A stretch of DNA of 64,000 nt from Phaeobacter gallaeciensis (GTDB taxonomy: Bacteria > Pseudomonadota > Alphaproteobacteria > Rhodobacterales > Rhodobacteraceae). The notes beneath the pieces were generated by a model. That model saw only the letters and a list, made by a program, of their open reading frames with translations, was not told the origin of the DNA and searched no databases. This document shows positions 31,675-41,425 of the stretch, in pieces; position 1 is the first letter of the stretch, and each line of letters opens with the position of its first letter. Made by a program: the position numbers and the translations under genes. The DNA lies in the NCBI RefSeq assembly GCF_001678945.1, contig NZ_CP015124.1:1302001-1366000 (forward strand), given 5' to 3'.

Positions 31675-34110
31675 TCAGTCCTCTGGATCCGGAGAGTTCG
31701 GCGCCTCGTATGATCCACCCATGGCAGCGCGCGTCTGTGCGAAATCCAGCAGTTTGACCTCGATATTGGCATTGACCGACCCGTCTTCAAAGGCCCCGTG
31801 CAGATCACGCAGCCCGGCAGGCAGGCCGGTCAGCTGTTCGATGGCCTCATCCACATGGCTGACCGCGTGGATCTGGAACTGCCCGGCGCGCACTGCCTCC
31901 ACCACCTCGGGTTTCAACATGAGGTTCTCCACATTGCTGCGCGGGATCAGAACCCCCTGACGGCCTGTCAGCCCCTCGGTACGGCAGACCTCGAAAAACC
32001 CTTCGATCTTCTCATTCACGCCGCCAATGGGTTGGACATCGCCCATCTGGTTCACCGATCCGGTCACCGCAAAGGACTGTGAGATTGGCACCTCGGCAAG
32101 GGCCGACATCAGGGCGCAGAGCTCTGCCAACGACGCGCTGTCGCCTTCGACGCCGCCATAACTTTGCTCGAAAACGAGGCTGGCCCAAAGCGACAGGGGT
32201 GCGTCCGGTACATAGCGCGCCGCCAGGTAGCCAGAGAGGATCAGCACCGCCTTGGAATGGATCGGGCCGCCCAGCTTGGCCTCGCGCTCAATATCAACAA
32301 CACGTCCGGACCCTACGCGAACGCGGGCGGTGATCCGCACCGGCGCGCCAAAGCTTTCTTCGCCCAGCGCCGAAACGGTCAGCCCGTTGATCTGACCGAT
32401 TTCACTGCCCCGGGTGGAAATCAGGATCTGCTCCCGCGCGATCATCTCGCGCATCCGGTCGCGGATCAGACCACGGCGTTCTTCGGCAGCAGTGATGGCG
32501 CCATTCACATGTTTTGCCGAAATGGCCTCAGCGCCCTCCTGGCGGGCGTAGTGATTGCCTTCACGCAGGATATCCCACAAGGTCTCGATCCGAAGGCTCA
32601 GCTTTTCCTGATCCGCCGAGGCGCGCGAGGCGGCATCGATCAGCGCCGCCACACCATCAGCGGTCACCGGGCGCAGCGCCTCTTCCTCCACCAGCGCCGC
32701 AAGCCGGCGGGCAAACAGCGCAATACTGTCCGCATCGCGCACCATGTCAGGCCCGAAATCAGCGGTCACGCGGAAGAACTTGTCAAAATCCGGATCGTAT
32801 TCCGCCAGCAGCATGTGCAGCATACGATCCCCAACCAGCACAACCCGCACATCCAGCGGGATCGGTTCGGGTTTCATCGTGGTGGTCGAAATCAGCCCCA
32901 GCCGTTCACCCGGGGTGATCACATGGACCGCCTCTGTTTCCAAACAGCGTTTCAGCGCATCCCAAGCCAGGGGTTCCGCCAACACCCGGCGGGCGTCCAG
33001 CACCAGAAAGCCCCCGTTTGCCCGATGCAATGCCCCCGGTTTGATCTGGGTAAAATCGGTGACCAGCACACCCTGCATCGCCATGTAGTCGATCTGCCCC
33101 GTCAGATTGGCCAGCGTCGGCAGGCTTTCCTCAACCACCGGCGCCCGGTCCGCATCTCCCTCATGGGTCACCACAACATTGACATGATAGCGGTGAAACT
33201 GCGGATCCTCGCGCAAGGCAGCCAGCCCGGCGGGAAACGGCGCCTTGGAGCGCCCCAGGTCCAGTGACAAGAACAGATCCGCATGGGCCACCAGATCATC
33301 CCGCAGGGCCGTGAAATACGGACCAAGCTCGTCAATCTCGACAAAACCGCGACAGGCCCTGTCGACGGCGGCATCCACTGCGATCCGCGCCATTTCCGCA
33401 TTGAGCCGGGTCAACGCATCGCGCTGTTCCCGCTCCAGTTCGGGCTGGTCCAGAAGGAAATCCTCCAGCTCGCTCTGAATTTCCGCAACCGCGTCGCGGA
33501 TCTGTATCCGCTCTTCTTCGGGCAGCTTTTCGATCACCTCCGGTTTGACGATCTCATCGTCGCGTTTTGCGGCCAGGGAAAACCCCATCGGCGTACTCAG
33601 GATCGCGACATTCCTGGCTTCGGCCTTCTGACGCAGCGCATCAAAGGCCTCTTCGCGCCGCGCATTGTAATCCTGCTCCAGCGCCATCCGCTTGTTCTGG
33701 TAGTCTTCGGACACCAGCAGCGCCGGGATATGATTGGCCAACTCCTCAAGCAGCCGGGCCATCGCGTTGCGCAGCCGCACGCCCTGCCCGCGCGGCAGAC
33801 AAATGGCGTTGGGCTGATCGGCGTCCTCAAAGTTCTGCACATAGACCCAGTCCTTTGGAATGGGGCGGCTGGCGGCCTCTTCCTCCAACACGCGCAGCAC
33901 GGCGGATTTACGGCCACTGCCCCGTGGACCCTGCACATAAAGATTGAACCTGCGGTGTTTCATCTGCGCCGACAGGCGGATCGCCTCCATTCCCCGGCCC
34001 TGGCCCAGCGGCCCTTCAAGCGGCTCAAGATCGGCGGTGGTTGCAAACTCGAACTCCGTCGGATCGCAGACCCGTCTCAGTTCATCGGGCGACAGTGCCG
34101 TATCAGACAT
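31675..34110 (-). CDS. LonB-like ATP-dependent protease (AAA_32 plus Lon proteolytic domain)
   Basis: An 811-aa cytoplasmic protease. It opens with LRRVCDPTEFEFATTADLEPL and a P-loop-like GPRGSGRKSA. In this position the Walker lysine seems replaced by Arg, which I recall as common in this Lon-like family, so ATP use may be unusual. A long helical insert follows (about 120-260), then an AAA part with VLVTDFTQIKPGALHRANGG and VRVVLVGDRMLHMLL. The proteolytic domain has the Ser in VEGDSASLAEL and the Lys in GGVNEKIEGFFEV. No targeting signal. The phosphoribosyltransferase gene is 147 bases upstream on the same strand. Confidence 0.87.
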   Translation of the reverse strand: MSDTALSPDELRRVCDPTEFEFATTADLEPLEGPLGQGRGMEAIRLSAQMKHRRFNLYVQGPRGSGRKSAVLRVLEEEAASRPIPKDWVYVQNFEDADQPNAICLPRGQGVRLRNAMARLLEELANHIPALLVSEDYQNKRMALEQDYNARREEAFDALRQKAEARNVAILSTPMGFSLAAKRDDEIVKPEVIEKLPEEERIQIRDAVAEIQSELEDFLLDQPELEREQRDALTRLNAEMARIAVDAAVDRACRGFVEIDELGPYFTALRDDLVAHADLFLSLDLGRSKAPFPAGLAALREDPQFHRYHVNVVVTHEGDADRAPVVEESLPTLANLTGQIDYMAMQGVLVTDFTQIKPGALHRANGGFLVLDARRVLAEPLAWDALKRCLETEAVHVITPGERLGLISTTTMKPEPIPLDVRVVLVGDRMLHMLLAEYDPDFDKFFRVTADFGPDMVRDADSIALFARRLAALVEEEALRPVTADGVAALIDAASRASADQEKLSLRIETLWDILREGNHYARQEGAEAISAKHVNGAITAAEERRGLIRDRMREMIAREQILISTRGSEIGQINGLTVSALGEESFGAPVRITARVRVGSGRVVDIEREAKLGGPIHSKAVLILSGYLAARYVPDAPLSLWASLVFEQSYGGVEGDSASLAELCALMSALAEVPISQSFAVTGSVNQMGDVQPIGGVNEKIEGFFEVCRTEGLTGRQGVLIPRSNVENLMLKPEVVEAVRAGQFQIHAVSHVDEAIEQLTGLPAGLRDLHGAFEDGSVNANIEVKLLDFAQTRAAMGGSYEAPNSPDPED

Positions 34111-34257
34111 GCAAGCTCCTGATTTGGTTCAGCAAGGGTGTGGGAAAGGTGGCATACTTGCGATCACCCCGCCAGTGCCCAGACACAAGCCTTGGGTGAA
34201 AGCGCGGGCAGACACGATCCTTGAAGGGACCACCGGACGCGTTGCCTTAGCCCTATC

Positions 34258-34923
34258 TCAGGGCGTTTCTGCGGAGGTTGCCTTGGCCGCCGCATCCAGA
34301 AGGCGGACGACCTCTCCATCCGAGGTCTGCGAAAAATCGCTGTAGAAGCGCCCAATTGAACCGAAAGGAAAAGGCATTTTCAGACAGATCAGCTCATCCA
34401 CTTCGTCGCGCAAACTCTCGGCGACATCGCGCGGCGCCACCGGCACCGCCAGCACCAGCCGCGCCGGTTTGCGCGCACGCACGGCCCGCAGCGAAGCCCG
34501 GACCGTGGCCCCGGTGGCGATGCCATCATCCACGACAATCGCCGTCCGCCCCCTAAGCGGCACCTGCTTGCGCCCTTTCAGATAGACGTCCCGGCGGCGC
34601 CTGATTTCCTCCAACCGGGGCTGTGACATCCGTTTGATATCCGCCGCCGCAAGGCCAAAGGATCTGGCGATTTCCCGGTTTGTGACAATCTTTGGCTCCG
34701 AGCCGTTCACCACTGCCGCCACAGCGAGTTCGGGTTGCTCAGGAGCGCCGATCTTGCGGACCATGATCAGATCCATCGGGGCATTCAGCGCGCGCGCAAC
34801 TTCGGCCGCGACTGGAACGCCGCCGCGCGGCAGCGCAAGGATCACCGGGTCTTGATACCCTTTGCCAGACAGTTCGGCCGCAAGGGCCTGCCCCGCATCT
34901 GTTCGATCTTTGAAAAGCGTCAT
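34258..34923 (-). CDS. Phosphoribosyltransferase family protein
   Basis: A 221-aa type I phosphoribosyltransferase. The ATG at 34923 follows AGGAGG. The PRPP-binding motif is AIVVDDGIATGATVRASL. Other hallmarks are VILALPRGGVPVAAEVARAL and DLIMVRKIGAP. This subgroup is widespread next to stress and phosphate genes, and its substrate is not known; some relatives are fused to dienelactone hydrolase domains, absent here. It may share a transcript with the Lon-like protease. Confidence 0.85.
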   Translation of the reverse strand: MTLFKDRTDAGQALAAELSGKGYQDPVILALPRGGVPVAAEVARALNAPMDLIMVRKIGAPEQPELAVAAVVNGSEPKIVTNREIARSFGLAAADIKRMSQPRLEEIRRRRDVYLKGRKQVPLRGRTAIVVDDGIATGATVRASLRAVRARKPARLVLAVPVAPRDVAESLRDEVDELICLKMPFPFGSIGRFYSDFSQTSDGEVVRLLDAAAKATSAETP

Positions 34924-35025
34924 TGCAGCCGCCTCCTGTCGCATGCCCGTATCCACATTCGGTTCATAGCCAGCGAATGCGGATACAGGAATACTAGGGG
35001 CGGGCTGCGCTGTCCTTGATCGACC

Positions 35026-35943
35026 TCAATCCGCCTTGGCAGGTGCCACAGAGAGCTGCTCTGCCCCCTGCCACCATACCTCACAGTCCTGCACCGTGAC
35101 CTGAGCGGAGAGGCCGATCCCGACCAGATGCGTGTCACCGGGCACGTCAGCCGGAGTAATGCTAACGTCCTGCCCAACCACCTGAATAAGCCAGCCCCGC
35201 CCCGGCCTGCCACGCACGAACCCCTTGATCCGGAACAAGCCGGGTGGGCGGGTCTCAACGATCAGGGCGAGTTCCTCCCGGCTGAGAACGATATCCGCGC
35301 TGTAATGCCAATGCATGTAATCCGGGTGTGGCCGTGTCCTCCGCTGCGGCTTGCTGCCAGGGTCCGGCTGCAACAGCAGCAGTTCGGCCACATGGTCTGC
35401 ATCGCTCAGCAGAACCGGGGCCGACCGGCTGTCGGCGGCCAACCCAAGGGCCACCGCCGAAGGAATTTCGTCCACCTTGCTGACCAGCACCAGATCAGCG
35501 CAGGCCACCTGATCGCGGATCTGCGGGCCGATCAACGTATCGCTGGAAAGGCTCTGATAGCTGCCCGCATCGACCACGGTCACGATGCCGCCAAAACGCA
35601 TCTCTGGCTCTGCCACGGCGGCATTGGCAATCTTTTGCGGATCAGCAATGCCGCTGGCCTCGACGATCAGGTGATCCGGGCGCGGATCGCGGTCGAGCAC
35701 ATCGGCAATCGCCATGAAAAGGTCCGCCCCCATGGTGCAGCAGACGCAGCCATTGGTCAGGGTCAGCGTATCCTCATCGGCGCTGTGCAGAAGTTCGGCA
35801 TCGATATTGATGGCGCCGAAATCATTGACCAGAACCATCAGACGCTGGCCATGCGGTGCCGATAGAAGGCGGTTGATCAGCGTGGTCTTGCCCGCTCCGA
35901 GGTACCCCCCGATCACGGTCATTGGCAGGCGGCTGTCAATCAT
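35026..35943 (-). CDS. CobW/G3E-family GTPase (metallochaperone)
   Basis: A 305-aa G3E GTPase. Walker A is [18 protein letters not shown]; the metal-binding CxCC motif is TNGCVCCTMGADL; Walker B region reads LIVEASGIADP; and the base-recognition motif is VSKVDEIP. A CobW C-terminal domain follows. These proteins deliver metals such as zinc to enzymes. The gene starts six bases after the stop of a metal-dependent amidohydrolase on the same strand, which is a plausible client. Confidence 0.88.
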   Translation of the reverse strand: MIDSRLPMTVIGGYLGAGKTTLINRLLSAPHGQRLMVLVNDFGAINIDAELLHSADEDTLTLTNGCVCCTMGADLFMAIADVLDRDPRPDHLIVEASGIADPQKIANAAVAEPEMRFGGIVTVVDAGSYQSLSSDTLIGPQIRDQVACADLVLVSKVDEIPSAVALGLAADSRSAPVLLSDADHVAELLLLQPDPGSKPQRRTRPHPDYMHWHYSADIVLSREELALIVETRPPGLFRIKGFVRGRPGRGWLIQVVGQDVSITPADVPGDTHLVGIGLSAQVTVQDCEVWWQGAEQLSVAPAKAD

Positions 35944-35949
35944 GGCGGG

Positions 35950-37578
35950 TCACAGCAGATGCACCTGACCGCCCGACACTGTGCCCAGAACCGGCACGTC
36001 CTTCAGCGCCACCGGGTCCACCGCGGTCGGGTCCTCCCCCAGCACTGCGAAATCGGCTTTCTTACCAGTCTCGATACTGCCGATCTCATCATCAAGGCGC
36101 AGAGTATAGGCCGCGCCAAGGGTGATCGCATGCAGGGCCTCTTCCACCGTGATCTGTTGCGCCGCGCCCAGGGTCCGGCCGCTCATGGTCTGGCGATTGA
36201 CGGCGCACCATGCGGTGAACAGCGGCGCCAGCGGCGTTACCGGGGCATCGGAATGGATCGTCATATGCACACCTGCGTCCAGCGCGCTCCGGCAAGAATC
36301 CATCCGCAGGGCGCGATCCTCGCCAATGGTTGCCTCTGCGTGCTGATCCCCGAAGTACCAGATATGATTGGCAAAGATATTGGTGCAGATCCCCAGTTCC
36401 GCACAGCGTTCGAACTGATCACGCCCCATCATCTGGCAATGCTGCAGCACGTGGCGATGCCCCTGCCCCGGCGCCCGGCGCAGAGCCGCCTCGATGGCAT
36501 CAATGGCGACCTCAGAAGCTTCGTCACCGTTGACGTGGATATGCATCTGCACGCCTTCACGCTGCATCACTTCGCACAGGGCGTAGATCTGATCGGGTGC
36601 AGTGTTCCAGATGCCATTGGGCTGTCCGCCCACATAGCCGGGCCATTTCACCCGCGCGGTCCAGCCCTGGATCGAACCATCGGTCATCAGCTTGACCGCC
36701 CCGAGGCGCAGCTTGTCGGTGGAGCGGGCGCGCAGATCCTTGGCCCGGGCGGCGATCTGTTCGGGCGTTGCCCCCATTGCACCCTGCGCAGGCACGATGC
36801 GGACCGGGAAATCCGGTGCGCCCGTCACCTCGAGCATGACATCCAGATCGCTGTCTTCCATGGTAGAGAAGAGATCTGCGATGGTGGTGACGCCCGCGCG
36901 TTTGGCGACCTCGCCATAGGTCCGGATCGATGGCGCCTGCTGGGCCAGGCTGCGGAAATCGATGCCAAGCCGACGCATCACCGGGAACATTGCTGCCATT
37001 TCCTGCAACTCGCCGGTCGGGCTGCCGTCAGGATCCTTTAGAACCCCTTCGGCATTTGTTTCCCGGCTGTATCCCGCCAGCTCCAGCGCCTTCGAGTTCA
37101 CGCACATCAGGTGGAAATTGGAATAGATGATGGCAATCGGGCGGGTGGTGCTGATTTCATCCAGATGGTGCCGATTCAGCCGCTCGGTGGGCAGGAAAAT
37201 CGGATCAAATCCCCAGCCGATCAGTGGCACGTCCTCACCCAGAGATCCGGCGTACTCCGTGAGGCCGAAAATCACCTCGCCAATGTCCGTCATGCCCGAC
37301 CACATACGCCCGTCGGGGTCGATCCGGTCGTGATATCCGGCATAGGCATAGTTCCACATCGCCCCAGCCATCATATGAGCATGACCTTCGACAAAACCGG
37401 GCATCAGCACCGCATGACTGAGGCTGTCATCGCGTTCGACAGCGCCCCATTGCTGCGCGCAATCGGCATCGCCAACAGCCAGAATTTTACCGTCCTGCAC
37501 CGCGACATGGGTCGCTACCGGAGTGTTCGGATCCTGAGTGATGATTTTTTTTGCTTTGAAAACAGTGATTTTTGACAT
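35950..37578 (-). CDS. Amidohydrolase family protein (YtcJ-like)
   Basis: A 542-aa metal-dependent hydrolase. The ATG at 37578 (AAAGGTG upstream) starts MSKITVFKAKKIITQDPN; the frame runs further up without family sequence. The metal-binding motif is PGFVEGHAHMM; later parts include HIHVNGDEASEVAIDAIE, HCQMMGRDQFERCAE and HSDAPVTPL. The end ADFAVLGEDPTAVDP is typical of the YtcJ group, whose substrates are mostly unknown. It is divergent from a LysR gene and followed by a CobW protein and, across the LysR gene, by an oligopeptide-type importer, so it may act on an imported amide or ester. Confidence 0.86.
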   Translation of the reverse strand: MSKITVFKAKKIITQDPNTPVATHVAVQDGKILAVGDADCAQQWGAVERDDSLSHAVLMPGFVEGHAHMMAGAMWNYAYAGYHDRIDPDGRMWSGMTDIGEVIFGLTEYAGSLGEDVPLIGWGFDPIFLPTERLNRHHLDEISTTRPIAIIYSNFHLMCVNSKALELAGYSRETNAEGVLKDPDGSPTGELQEMAAMFPVMRRLGIDFRSLAQQAPSIRTYGEVAKRAGVTTIADLFSTMEDSDLDVMLEVTGAPDFPVRIVPAQGAMGATPEQIAARAKDLRARSTDKLRLGAVKLMTDGSIQGWTARVKWPGYVGGQPNGIWNTAPDQIYALCEVMQREGVQMHIHVNGDEASEVAIDAIEAALRRAPGQGHRHVLQHCQMMGRDQFERCAELGICTNIFANHIWYFGDQHAEATIGEDRALRMDSCRSALDAGVHMTIHSDAPVTPLAPLFTAWCAVNRQTMSGRTLGAAQQITVEEALHAITLGAAYTLRLDDEIGSIETGKKADFAVLGEDPTAVDPVALKDVPVLGTVSGGQVHLL

Positions 37579-37636
37579 GGAGCACCTTTGGGTTCCCCTT
37601 TGGGATATCCAAGCTTTGAACATTGGAAAAATGTAA

Positions 37637-37651
37637 TTACTGTCGAGGTAA
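37637..37651. promoter_or_regulatory. LysR-type box between amidohydrolase and LysR genes
   Basis: TTAC (37637-37640), seven bases, GTAA (37648-37651), which contains the T-N11-A pattern of LysR binding sites. It lies between the divergent starts at 37578 and 37676. Confidence 0.4.
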
Positions 37652-37675
37652 CCCGCAAAAAATGCAGGAATTGAT

Positions 37676-38635
37676 ATGCGTTTCACGCTCAAACAACTTC
37701 GCTACTTCGATGCGGCGCTGCGGACCGGCTCCATCGCACGGGCCGCTGTCGAGATGAATATTTCGCAATCCTCGATCACCGCAGCCATCGACATGATCGA
37801 GCAAACGACGGGCACTGAACTCTTGCGGCGGCTGCCCGCGCGCGGGATCGTACCAACCAGCAGCGGGCTGGCCGTAGGCGAGCGGGTTCAGGAGTTTCTT
37901 GAACAATCCAGGATTTTTGAATCGGATCTGATGTCCCTGACCGGTGATCTGGCAGGGACCCTGCGAATGGGTTGTTATGCCCCGACCGCACCTTATGTGC
38001 TGCCGCCGATCCTGAAGCGGATTTCCGAAGACTACCCGTCGATCAGTATCGAGCTGAAAGAGGGCGACATGCAGTCGATTGCCGATCTGCTGAGTTCCGG
38101 CGCCATTGATGTGGCGCTGACCTACCGGCGCACCACGCCGGAGGCGCAGCCTTTCATTCCGATGTTCCGGGCCACACCGATTGCACTGATCCCCGACGAG
38201 TCACCCTTGGCCCAAAAGCCGGAGGTCGATCTTCAGGATCTGGCGGAACTGCCGATGATCCTTCTGGACCTACCGGGGACACGTGCCTATTTTTGCAGCC
38301 TTTTCGAAGCCCGTGGCTTGCGCCCGAATATTGCGCATACCACCAAAAGCTCGTCTGTCCTGCGGGGGCTTGTTGCAGCGAACTTTGGCTATGCGCTGAT
38401 GAATATCTGCGGCCCTAACGACCGCGTCGGACAAAGCGGCTATGTCGCCCGCCCGATCAAGGGCGATCTGGAATCACCACAATATGGAGTGGCTTACACG
38501 CCTGCGTCACAAAAATCTGCCATCGTGAAATCGGTTCTGGCCTCCTGCCGCGAGGTGGCGGAGCGCGGGGATTTTGATGATTTACTGTTTTCTAACCCGC
38601 AGGAAACACCCTCCTCTGTTCACATCTTCCGCTAA
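37676..38635 (+). CDS. LysR-family transcriptional regulator
   Basis: A 319-aa LTTR. The helix-turn-helix is at about 2-60 (LKQLRYFDAALRTGSIARAA, SQSSITAAIDMIEQTTGTEL in parts). The effector domain starts near 95 (GTLRMGCYAPTAPYVLPPIL). It is divergent from the amidohydrolase, with a T-N11-A site in between, and 97 bases before the binding-protein gene of the importer. It is likely to control both. Confidence 0.9.
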   Translation: MRFTLKQLRYFDAALRTGSIARAAVEMNISQSSITAAIDMIEQTTGTELLRRLPARGIVPTSSGLAVGERVQEFLEQSRIFESDLMSLTGDLAGTLRMGCYAPTAPYVLPPILKRISEDYPSISIELKEGDMQSIADLLSSGAIDVALTYRRTTPEAQPFIPMFRATPIALIPDESPLAQKPEVDLQDLAELPMILLDLPGTRAYFCSLFEARGLRPNIAHTTKSSSVLRGLVAANFGYALMNICGPNDRVGQSGYVARPIKGDLESPQYGVAYTPASQKSAIVKSVLASCREVAERGDFDDLLFSNPQETPSSVHIFR

Positions 38636-38732
38636 AAAATGAGACTTTCACCCCTGCAAAAGACTGTTTTCTGAGACGAGTGAGCGAGACTAGCCTGATT
38701 GAAACAGCAAAAAAACGATCAGGGAGATCCAG

Positions 38733-40289
38733 ATGAAACTCATGTCACGCCTCTTGGGCGCGGCCGCATTTGCCGCACTATCCTCTACCGCCCTGCCCGC
38801 ATTTGCCGACGGTGGCACGCTGGTCATCGCCTCCAGTCAGGTGCCGCGACACCTGAACGGCGCGGTGCAATCGGGCATCGCAACCGCCGTGCCGTCGACG
38901 CAGATTTTTGCCTCGCCCATCCGTTATGACGAAAACTGGGAGCCGCAGCCCTATCTGGCGAAAAGTTGGGAAACCTCCGAGGACGGCCTGACCGTCACGC
39001 TGAACCTGGTCGACAATGCCACCTTTCACGACGGAGAGCCGATCACCTCGGAAGATGTGGCCTATTCCATCCTGACCACAAAGGAAAACCACCCTTTTAA
39101 ATCCATGTTCGCACCGGTCGAAAGCATCGACACGCCAGATGCGCATACGGTTGTGATCAACCTCAGCAATCCGCACCCGGCGCTGCTGCTGGCGCTGTCG
39201 CCCGCGCTGGCTCCAGTCCTGCCCAAGCACGTGTTCGACGATGGGCAGGACATCAAATCCCACCCGATGAATTCCAAACCTGTCGGGTCCGGCCCCTTCA
39301 TGCTGGAGGAATTCAAGGCAGGCGAGGCCATCGTTCTGAAGAAGAACCCAAATTTCTTCCTCGACGGGCGCCCCAAGCTGGATGAGATCATCGTCCGCAT
39401 CATCAAGGATCCCTCGGCGCTGCTGATCGCGATGGAAAACGGCGAAGCGGATATGTACCCCTTCATGGCCGGCAGCCAGGAAATCCGCCGCCTTGAAAAA
39501 GCCGACCATCTGGGTGTCACCGCCGAAGGCTATGCTGCGGTTGGTCCGCTCAACTGGCTGGCCTTCAACACCGCCTCGCCCAAGCTGAGCGACGTGCGGG
39601 TGCGTCAGGCGATTGCCTATGCGGTGGATCGCGACTTCATCACCAAGGCGTTGCACAGGGGCGTTTCCACGCCGCAACGGGGTCCGATCATCGAAAGCTC
39701 GCCCTTCTTTGACGAGAGCATCCCCGCCTATGATGCCGATCTGGACAAGGCAAAGGCCCTGATGGCCGAAGCCGGGTTTGCTGACGGGATGGAACTGACC
39801 ATTGATTTCATCCCCGGCCCCAAAGAACAGCAGCAGTCGATTGCCGAATACATGAAATCGCAGCTGAAAAAGATCGGCATTGCCGTCACCGTGCGCGCCG
39901 CGCCGGATTTCCCGACCTGGGCCGGCCGGGTTGGCGGCCATGACTTCGAACTGACGATGGATATCGTGTTCAACTGGGGCGACCCGGTGATCGGGGTGCA
40001 CCGTACCTATCTCAGCGACAACATCCGCCAAGGCGTGATCTGGTCCAACACCCAGCAATACGCCAATGCAAAGGTCGATGAACTGCTGAACGCCGCCGCC
40101 ATCGAAAGCGATCCGGCCAAGCGCAAAGAGCTTTATGCAGAGTTCCAGCAGATCGTCGCAAACGACCTGCCGGTCTACTGGATCAACGCGCTGCCCTATC
40201 ACACGGCATATGACAAGAAACTGATGAACGTTCCTACTGGCATCTGGGGCACCATGCACCCGATGGACATGGTCTCCTGGGGCGAATGA
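38733..40289 (+). CDS. ABC transporter substrate-binding protein, family 5 (peptide/nickel type)
   Basis: A 518-aa periplasmic solute-binding protein of the DppA/OppA/NikA class. The signal peptide ends PAFA (residue 24). Family segments: YDENWEPQPYLAKSWETSEDGLTVTLNL, FHDGEPITSEDVAYSI and VRQAIAYAVDRDFI. GGGAG precedes the ATG. It heads an importer operon. The substrate could be a peptide, opine or similar; the linked amidohydrolase and CobW may point to a compound hydrolysed after uptake. Confidence 0.88.
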   Translation: MKLMSRLLGAAAFAALSSTALPAFADGGTLVIASSQVPRHLNGAVQSGIATAVPSTQIFASPIRYDENWEPQPYLAKSWETSEDGLTVTLNLVDNATFHDGEPITSEDVAYSILTTKENHPFKSMFAPVESIDTPDAHTVVINLSNPHPALLLALSPALAPVLPKHVFDDGQDIKSHPMNSKPVGSGPFMLEEFKAGEAIVLKKNPNFFLDGRPKLDEIIVRIIKDPSALLIAMENGEADMYPFMAGSQEIRRLEKADHLGVTAEGYAAVGPLNWLAFNTASPKLSDVRVRQAIAYAVDRDFITKALHRGVSTPQRGPIIESSPFFDESIPAYDADLDKAKALMAEAGFADGMELTIDFIPGPKEQQQSIAEYMKSQLKKIGIAVTVRAAPDFPTWAGRVGGHDFELTMDIVFNWGDPVIGVHRTYLSDNIRQGVIWSNTQQYANAKVDELLNAAAIESDPAKRKELYAEFQQIVANDLPVYWINALPYHTAYDKKLMNVPTGIWGTMHPMDMVSWGE

Positions 40290-40312
40290 GCCCGGGCCTG
40301 ATCGGCTGAACC

Positions 40313-40347
40313 GGCGGGCGCCGACAAACAGAATACTGGCGCCCGCC
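40313..40347 (+). terminator. Hairpin between the binding-protein gene and the first permease
   Basis: GGCGGGCGCC (40313-40322), 15-base loop, GGCGCCCGCC (40338-40347), perfect 10-bp stem followed by CTCTTTCTTTCTG. A partial terminator or mRNA stabiliser that would raise the level of binding protein over the transporter. Confidence 0.5.
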
Positions 40348-40373
40348 CTCTTTCTTTCTGCCGGGGACATGTA

Positions 40374-41351
40374 ATGAATGCTTCGTTTTTGATACGCCGG
40401 ATTGGCTATGGGCTGGTCCTGATGCTGGGTGTGGTGGTCCTGAACTTCCTGCTGATCCGCCTGGCGCCGGGTGATCCGGCAGTGGTGATTGCCGGGGAAA
40501 TGGGCGGCGCCACCGAAGAGATGCTGGAAAGCATCCGCGAAGAATACGGGCTGAACAAGCCGCTGATCACGCAGCTGGGCATCTATGTCGGCAACGTGGT
40601 GACAGGCGACCTTGGCGAAAGTTTCTTCTTCAATCAGCCTGTTGCCACCCTGATCGCCCAGCGCATCCTGCCGACCATCCTGTTGGTAGTCACGGCTCAG
40701 GTCCTGTCGATCATCATCGGGGTTTTCCTGGGGGTGATCGCAGCCCGCAAGCCCAATGGCGTGATGAGCGCCTTCGTCTCGGTCTTTGCCACCATCGGAT
40801 ATGCGGTACCGGTGTTCTGGACCGGCATCATGCTGATCATCCTCTTTGCCAGCGTTTTGCCGATCTTCCCTGTCGAAGGTATGCAATCGGTCAAGCTGCG
40901 CGATGCGGGGATCTTTGTGCAGGCGCTGGACGTGCTGCATCACCTCGCCCTTCCGGCCTTTACGCTCGCCATCATCTATCTGGCGCAATACGCCCGGCTG
41001 TCGCGTGCCTCGATGCTTGAGGTGCTGGGATCCGATTACATTCGCACCGCCAAGGCCAAGGGCGCCTCGCAGCGCTCGATCCTGTTCAAACATGCGCTGC
41101 GCAACGCGGCCCTGCCGATCCTGACGGTGGCCGGCCTGCAATTCGGCAACCTGATCTCGGGCGCGCTGCTGGTGGAGACCGTGTTCAACTGGCCCGGCAT
41201 GGGGCGGCTGGCCTTCGATTCCATCCTGCGCCGCGATTACCCAACCATCATGGGGGTCCTGTTCTTTGCCAGCGCCATGGTGGTGATCGCCAATATCCTG
41301 ACGGACATGAGCTACCGACTGGCCGATCCGCGACTGAGGGGGAAAAGCTGA
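40374..41351 (+). CDS. ABC transporter permease, DppB/OppB type
   Basis: A 325-aa membrane protein with a first helix at 9-30 and the family start RLAPGDPAVVIAGEMGG plus LGLNKPLITQ-like spacer (here YGLNKPLITQLG). The ATPase-contact loop is DYIRTAKAKGASQRSILFKH. It ends RLADPRLRGKS. Its TGA overlaps by one base the ATG of the next gene's original start (41351). Confidence 0.9.
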   Translation: MNASFLIRRIGYGLVLMLGVVVLNFLLIRLAPGDPAVVIAGEMGGATEEMLESIREEYGLNKPLITQLGIYVGNVVTGDLGESFFFNQPVATLIAQRILPTILLVVTAQVLSIIIGVFLGVIAARKPNGVMSAFVSVFATIGYAVPVFWTGIMLIILFASVLPIFPVEGMQSVKLRDAGIFVQALDVLHHLALPAFTLAIIYLAQYARLSRASMLEVLGSDYIRTAKAKGASQRSILFKHALRNAALPILTVAGLQFGNLISGALLVETVFNWPGMGRLAFDSILRRDYPTIMGVLFFASAMVVIANILTDMSYRLADPRLRGKS

Positions 41352-41425
41352 TGTCCGATAACACCGCAACCGACACGTCTGCGGCCTAGCATCAGGCCCA
41401 AAGCCCGGCACTGGAAGCCTGGCGG
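41351..41425 (+). other. Original 5' end of the DppC-type gene, interrupted by an in-frame TAG
   Basis: An ATG at 41351 overlaps the previous stop and opens MSDNTATDTSAA, then TAG at 41387-41389, then HQAQSPALEAWR running in the same frame into MFRRNIPAL at 41426. The whole 25-codon stretch looks like the normal cytoplasmic tail of a DppC-type permease with one codon (probably CAG) changed to TAG. It could be a real nonsense mutation or a sequencing error. Confidence 0.75.

Noticed and set aside
38778-41411. 877-codon open frame antisense to the importer genes, and others at 18606-20591 and 22483-24531
   Set aside because: Third-position GC bias in real genes on the other strand explains them. 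The translated sequences are His/Arg/Gln-rich and resemble nothing.
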